A model generated the notes under the pieces. The model worked only from the letters and a program-made list of their open reading frames with translations, did no database searches and had not been told where the DNA came from. Below are positions 59,574-64,000 of a stretch of 64,000 bases of DNA, piece by piece; position 1 is the first letter of the stretch, and every line of letters begins with the position of its first letter. The translations under genes and the position numbers were made by a program. The DNA comes from Massilia sp. YIM B02443. GTDB lineage: Bacteria > Pseudomonadota > Gammaproteobacteria > Burkholderiales > Burkholderiaceae_D. The stretch lies in the NCBI RefSeq assembly GCF_030411955.1, contig NZ_JASNRA010000008.1, positions 1 through 64,000 of the forward strand. Direction: 5' to 3'.

Positions 59574-60863
59574 ATGACCGATAACGCCAGCCTCGACGAG
59601 GCTTCCCAGCCTCTGCGCATGCGTAATTTCTACCTCGCGCGCCAGCCGGTGCTGGACCGTAACCAGGCGCTGTTCGGCTACGAGCTGCTGTTTCGCGGCA
59701 GTGCGCAGGGTGGGGCACATGCGGACTCCGGCCTGGCCGCCAGCGCCGGCGTGCTGCACCACGCAGCCCAGCTCGGATTGCCGCGCGCGATCGGCGACGC
59801 CACCGCCTTCCTGAACATCGACCGTGACGGCTTGATGAGCGACATCTTCGCCTTCCTGCCGCGCGAGCGCACGGTGCTGGAACTGGTGCGCTCGGTCGAG
59901 CCGGACGACGCCGTCATCGAGCGCATGCGGGTGCTGGCCGGCCACGGTTTCCGCTTCGCGGCCGAGGCCTCCAGCCACGGCCAGGCGCTGCCGCGCCTGC
60001 TGCCGGTGATCGACTTCGTCAAGATGGACCTGCGCGCGCTGGCGCCGGTGACCCTGCTGTCGCTGGCGCCGCGCCTGCGCACCACCGGCAAGCGGCTGGT
60101 GGCGGAAAAGGTCGAGAACCACACCGAATACCGCACCTGCCTCGACGTCGGCTTCGATTACTTCCAGGGATATTATTTCGCCAGGCCGACCGTGATCAGC
60201 GGGCGCAAGCTCTCTCCCTCGCAGACCACGGTGCTGGCGCTGATGGACCTGGTGGCGTCGGACGCCGACAACGGCGCGATCGAAGCGCTGGTCAAGCGCG
60301 AGGTCACGCTCGGCATGAACCTGCTGCGCCTGGTGAACACGCCGGCGGTGGGGGCGGGAAGGCGCATCGAATCGGTCAGCCAGGCCGTGACGCTGCTGGG
60401 CCGGCGCCAGCTGCAGCGCTGGCTGCAGATTCTGCTGTTCGCCGAAGCCGACGTGCGCGGCCACAGCCAGAGCCCGCTCCTGATGCTGGCCACCACCCGC
60501 GCGCGCCTGATGGAACTGCTGGCCCAGCGCCTGCGTCCGGCGCAGAAGAACGTGGCCGACATCGCCTTCACGGTAGGCATGATGTCGCTGATGGACACGC
60601 TGTTCTGCATGCCGATGCGCGACATCGTGGAGCAGATTCCGGTGATCGACGAAGTGCGCGCCGCACTGCTGGGGCGCGGCGGCTTCTTCGGCGAACTGCT
60701 GCGCCTGGCCGAATCGCTCGAGCGCATGGACGAGGCGCAGGCGGATGGGCAGGACGGGGTGCTGTCGACCCTGCAGGCGCTGGCGATCGACGGCGACGAC
60801 CTGGCCGAGCTCGAAGTGTCGGCGTTCGAGTGGAGCGACAAGGTGGTGCGGTACGCGATGTGA
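59574..60863 (+). CDS. EAL-HDOD domain signalling protein (YuxH type)
   Basis: This 429-residue protein has an N-terminal degenerate EAL domain (about 20-225) with YELLFRG in place of the EAL signature, plus DFVKMDLRAL and FDYFQGYYFARP. A C-terminal HDOD domain (about 225-420) carries MNLLRLVNTPAVGAGRRIES. Loss of the metal-binding Glu set suggests it does not cleave cyclic-di-GMP but may bind it or act as an adaptor. The ATG at 59574 follows GAAGAGAG. A palindrome AATTAG-TTCA-CTAATT lies 60 bases upstream. Confidence 0.9.
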   Translation: MTDNASLDEASQPLRMRNFYLARQPVLDRNQALFGYELLFRGSAQGGAHADSGLAASAGVLHHAAQLGLPRAIGDATAFLNIDRDGLMSDIFAFLPRERTVLELVRSVEPDDAVIERMRVLAGHGFRFAAEASSHGQALPRLLPVIDFVKMDLRALAPVTLLSLAPRLRTTGKRLVAEKVENHTEYRTCLDVGFDYFQGYYFARPTVISGRKLSPSQTTVLALMDLVASDADNGAIEALVKREVTLGMNLLRLVNTPAVGAGRRIESVSQAVTLLGRRQLQRWLQILLFAEADVRGHSQSPLLMLATTRARLMELLAQRLRPAQKNVADIAFTVGMMSLMDTLFCMPMRDIVEQIPVIDEVRAALLGRGGFFGELLRLAESLERMDEAQADGQDGVLSTLQALAIDGDDLAELEVSAFEWSDKVVRYAM

Positions 60864-60907
60864 TCGCACGTGGCCGTCGTCGCGAACGGGCAGTTGTTGA
60901 CGTGGGT

Positions 60908-60998
60908 TGAACGCGTGGACGGCGAAGCCGTCCACCCTACGGTCCATGACAGCCCGTCAAAGCATCGTAGGGTGGACGGGTTTCCCGTCCACGCGTTC
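60908..60998. repeat. REP doublet (REPIN-like), copies 3 and 4
   Basis: Two opposed copies of the repeat seen at 137 and 20028 form an inverted pair: 60908-60941 (CGCGTGGACGGC-GAA-GCCGTCCACC core) and 60966-60998 (GGTGGACGGG-TTT-CCCGTCCACGC core), separated by 24 bases. Each arm can fold alone, or the pair can form one long hairpin. It lies between the convergent EAL-HDOD and SPW genes. Confidence 0.9.
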
Positions 60999-61008
60999 GT
61001 CCGTTCCT

Positions 61009-61386
61009 TTATCCGGCCGCCCCGGTCTTGGTCCACTGCCGATGCAGCTCGGGATCGGTGCGCAATTCCCATAGCCCCAGCACCACCGTCGCGATGCCGG
61101 AGACGAGCAGGCTGGTCGTCATCATGCGATCGGGCACGGTGTCCACCAGCCAGGGCGACACTGCCACCCAGGCGCCAACCACGATGTTCAGCACCACCGC
61201 CCACACATAGGTCTTGTACAGGTCGAACGCCGCCAGCACTGCCATGATGATGCCGGCCACGTAGGCGTTGATCGCCGGCGCCGAATCCGACGGATAGCCG
61301 AACGCCAGCGGCGAGACGATGAGCCAGACGCCGATCAACAGGATGATCTGGTCTTGCCAGCGCCGGGTCGAGAAGTGCATTGCCAT
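61009..61386 (-). CDS. SPW repeat membrane protein
   Basis: This 125-residue protein starts at ATG 61386 behind GGAGG (5 bases). It has four membrane helices and two SPW-type units: VWLIVSPLAFGYPSDSAPAI and VGAWVAVSPWLVDTVPDRMM (SP-L/W repeats). The family is small inner-membrane proteins of unknown role. The in-frame extension upstream, running into metH, is rejected. Preceded by a bidirectional terminator and followed by the REP doublet. Confidence 0.85.
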   Translation of the reverse strand: MAMHFSTRRWQDQIILLIGVWLIVSPLAFGYPSDSAPAINAYVAGIIMAVLAAFDLYKTYVWAVVLNIVVGAWVAVSPWLVDTVPDRMMTTSLLVSGIATVVLGLWELRTDPELHRQWTKTGAAG

Positions 61387-61442
61387 GATGGCCTCCGCGC
61401 AAATTGATGGAATCCGGAAGGATCCCATTCGCTTTCGACCAG

Positions 61443-61471
61443 AAAAAACGCCGCGAAGTTCGCGGCGTTTT
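61443..61471. terminator. Bidirectional terminator after metH
   Basis: AACGCCGCG (61447-61455) pairs with CGCGGCGTT (61461-61469) across a five-base loop. On the minus strand six T residues follow (the A run 61443-61448), 13 bases after the metH stop, so it terminates metH before the SPW gene. On the plus strand TTTT also follows. Confidence 0.9.
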
Positions 61472-61481
61472 GGGGAGGCGA

Positions 61482-64000
<2,519 letters not shown>

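Overview
The window looks like a chromosomal segment of a high-GC betaproteobacterium of the Oxalobacteraceae, most likely Massilia or a close relative. This is inferred from the gene content and order: gatCAB divergent from mreBCD-mrdA-rodA, a TorF porin-glnK-amtB cluster next to gsh and pts genes, DUF1840 and DUF3567 proteins, and a Glu-Cys ligase of the proteobacterial ATP-grasp-like type. Nearly all genes have the same G/C-rich third positions. The clear exception is a small two-gene islet at 43.4-44.0 kb.

Layout. The window opens on the tail of a 5S rRNA and its terminator. 0.2-12.7 kb holds a DUF1840 protein, a lipoprotein-ABC export operon (minus), a GlxA-type regulator, comM, an ABC ATPase paired with a permease/M1-aminopeptidase fusion, a DUF5329 protein and a TPR protein. 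12.8-18.6 kb holds the B12-dependent ribonucleotide reductase nrdJ and ubiK (minus), divergent from porin-glnK-amtB, which has a good sigma-54 promoter and a candidate NtrC site. 18.7-24.6 kb holds glutathione synthesis (gshA, gshB) and a regulatory-type PTS (IIA-Man, HPr, EI). 24.7-32.1 kb holds metX-metW, an M48 protease, a pseudouridine synthase, xthA, a hybrid histidine kinase and pyrE. 32.1-32.6 kb is a non-coding cluster of inverted repeats.

32.6-43.2 kb holds gatCAB (minus) and the cell-elongation operon mreB-mreC-mreD-mrdA-rodA-rlpA (plus). 43.4-44.0 kb holds a ribbon-helix-helix protein overlapping a two-TM membrane protein, behind a palindromic operator. 44.0-49.5 kb is a six-gene minus-strand operon: argS, SPOR protein, SDR, birA, coaX, SPOR protein. 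49.7-56.0 kb holds rsmB, a DUF4390 protein, an NtrY-like kinase, an AAA-less NtrX-like regulator, a CobW-like remnant and a DUF3567 protein. 56.3-64.0 kb holds a TonB siderophore receptor behind a Fur-box-like site, a class II glutamine amidotransferase, an EAL-HDOD protein, an SPW-repeat membrane protein, and a metH gene that runs off the end.

Themes. Nitrogen control recurs (GlnK/AmtB with sigma-54 signals; NtrY/X). Methionine and B12 also recur (metX/metW, metH, nrdJ). Two families of short palindromic repeats occupy convergent intergenic gaps. The least explained items are the RHH/two-TM islet, the repeat cluster after pyrE, and the CobW-like protein without a P-loop that overlaps the ntrX-like gene.
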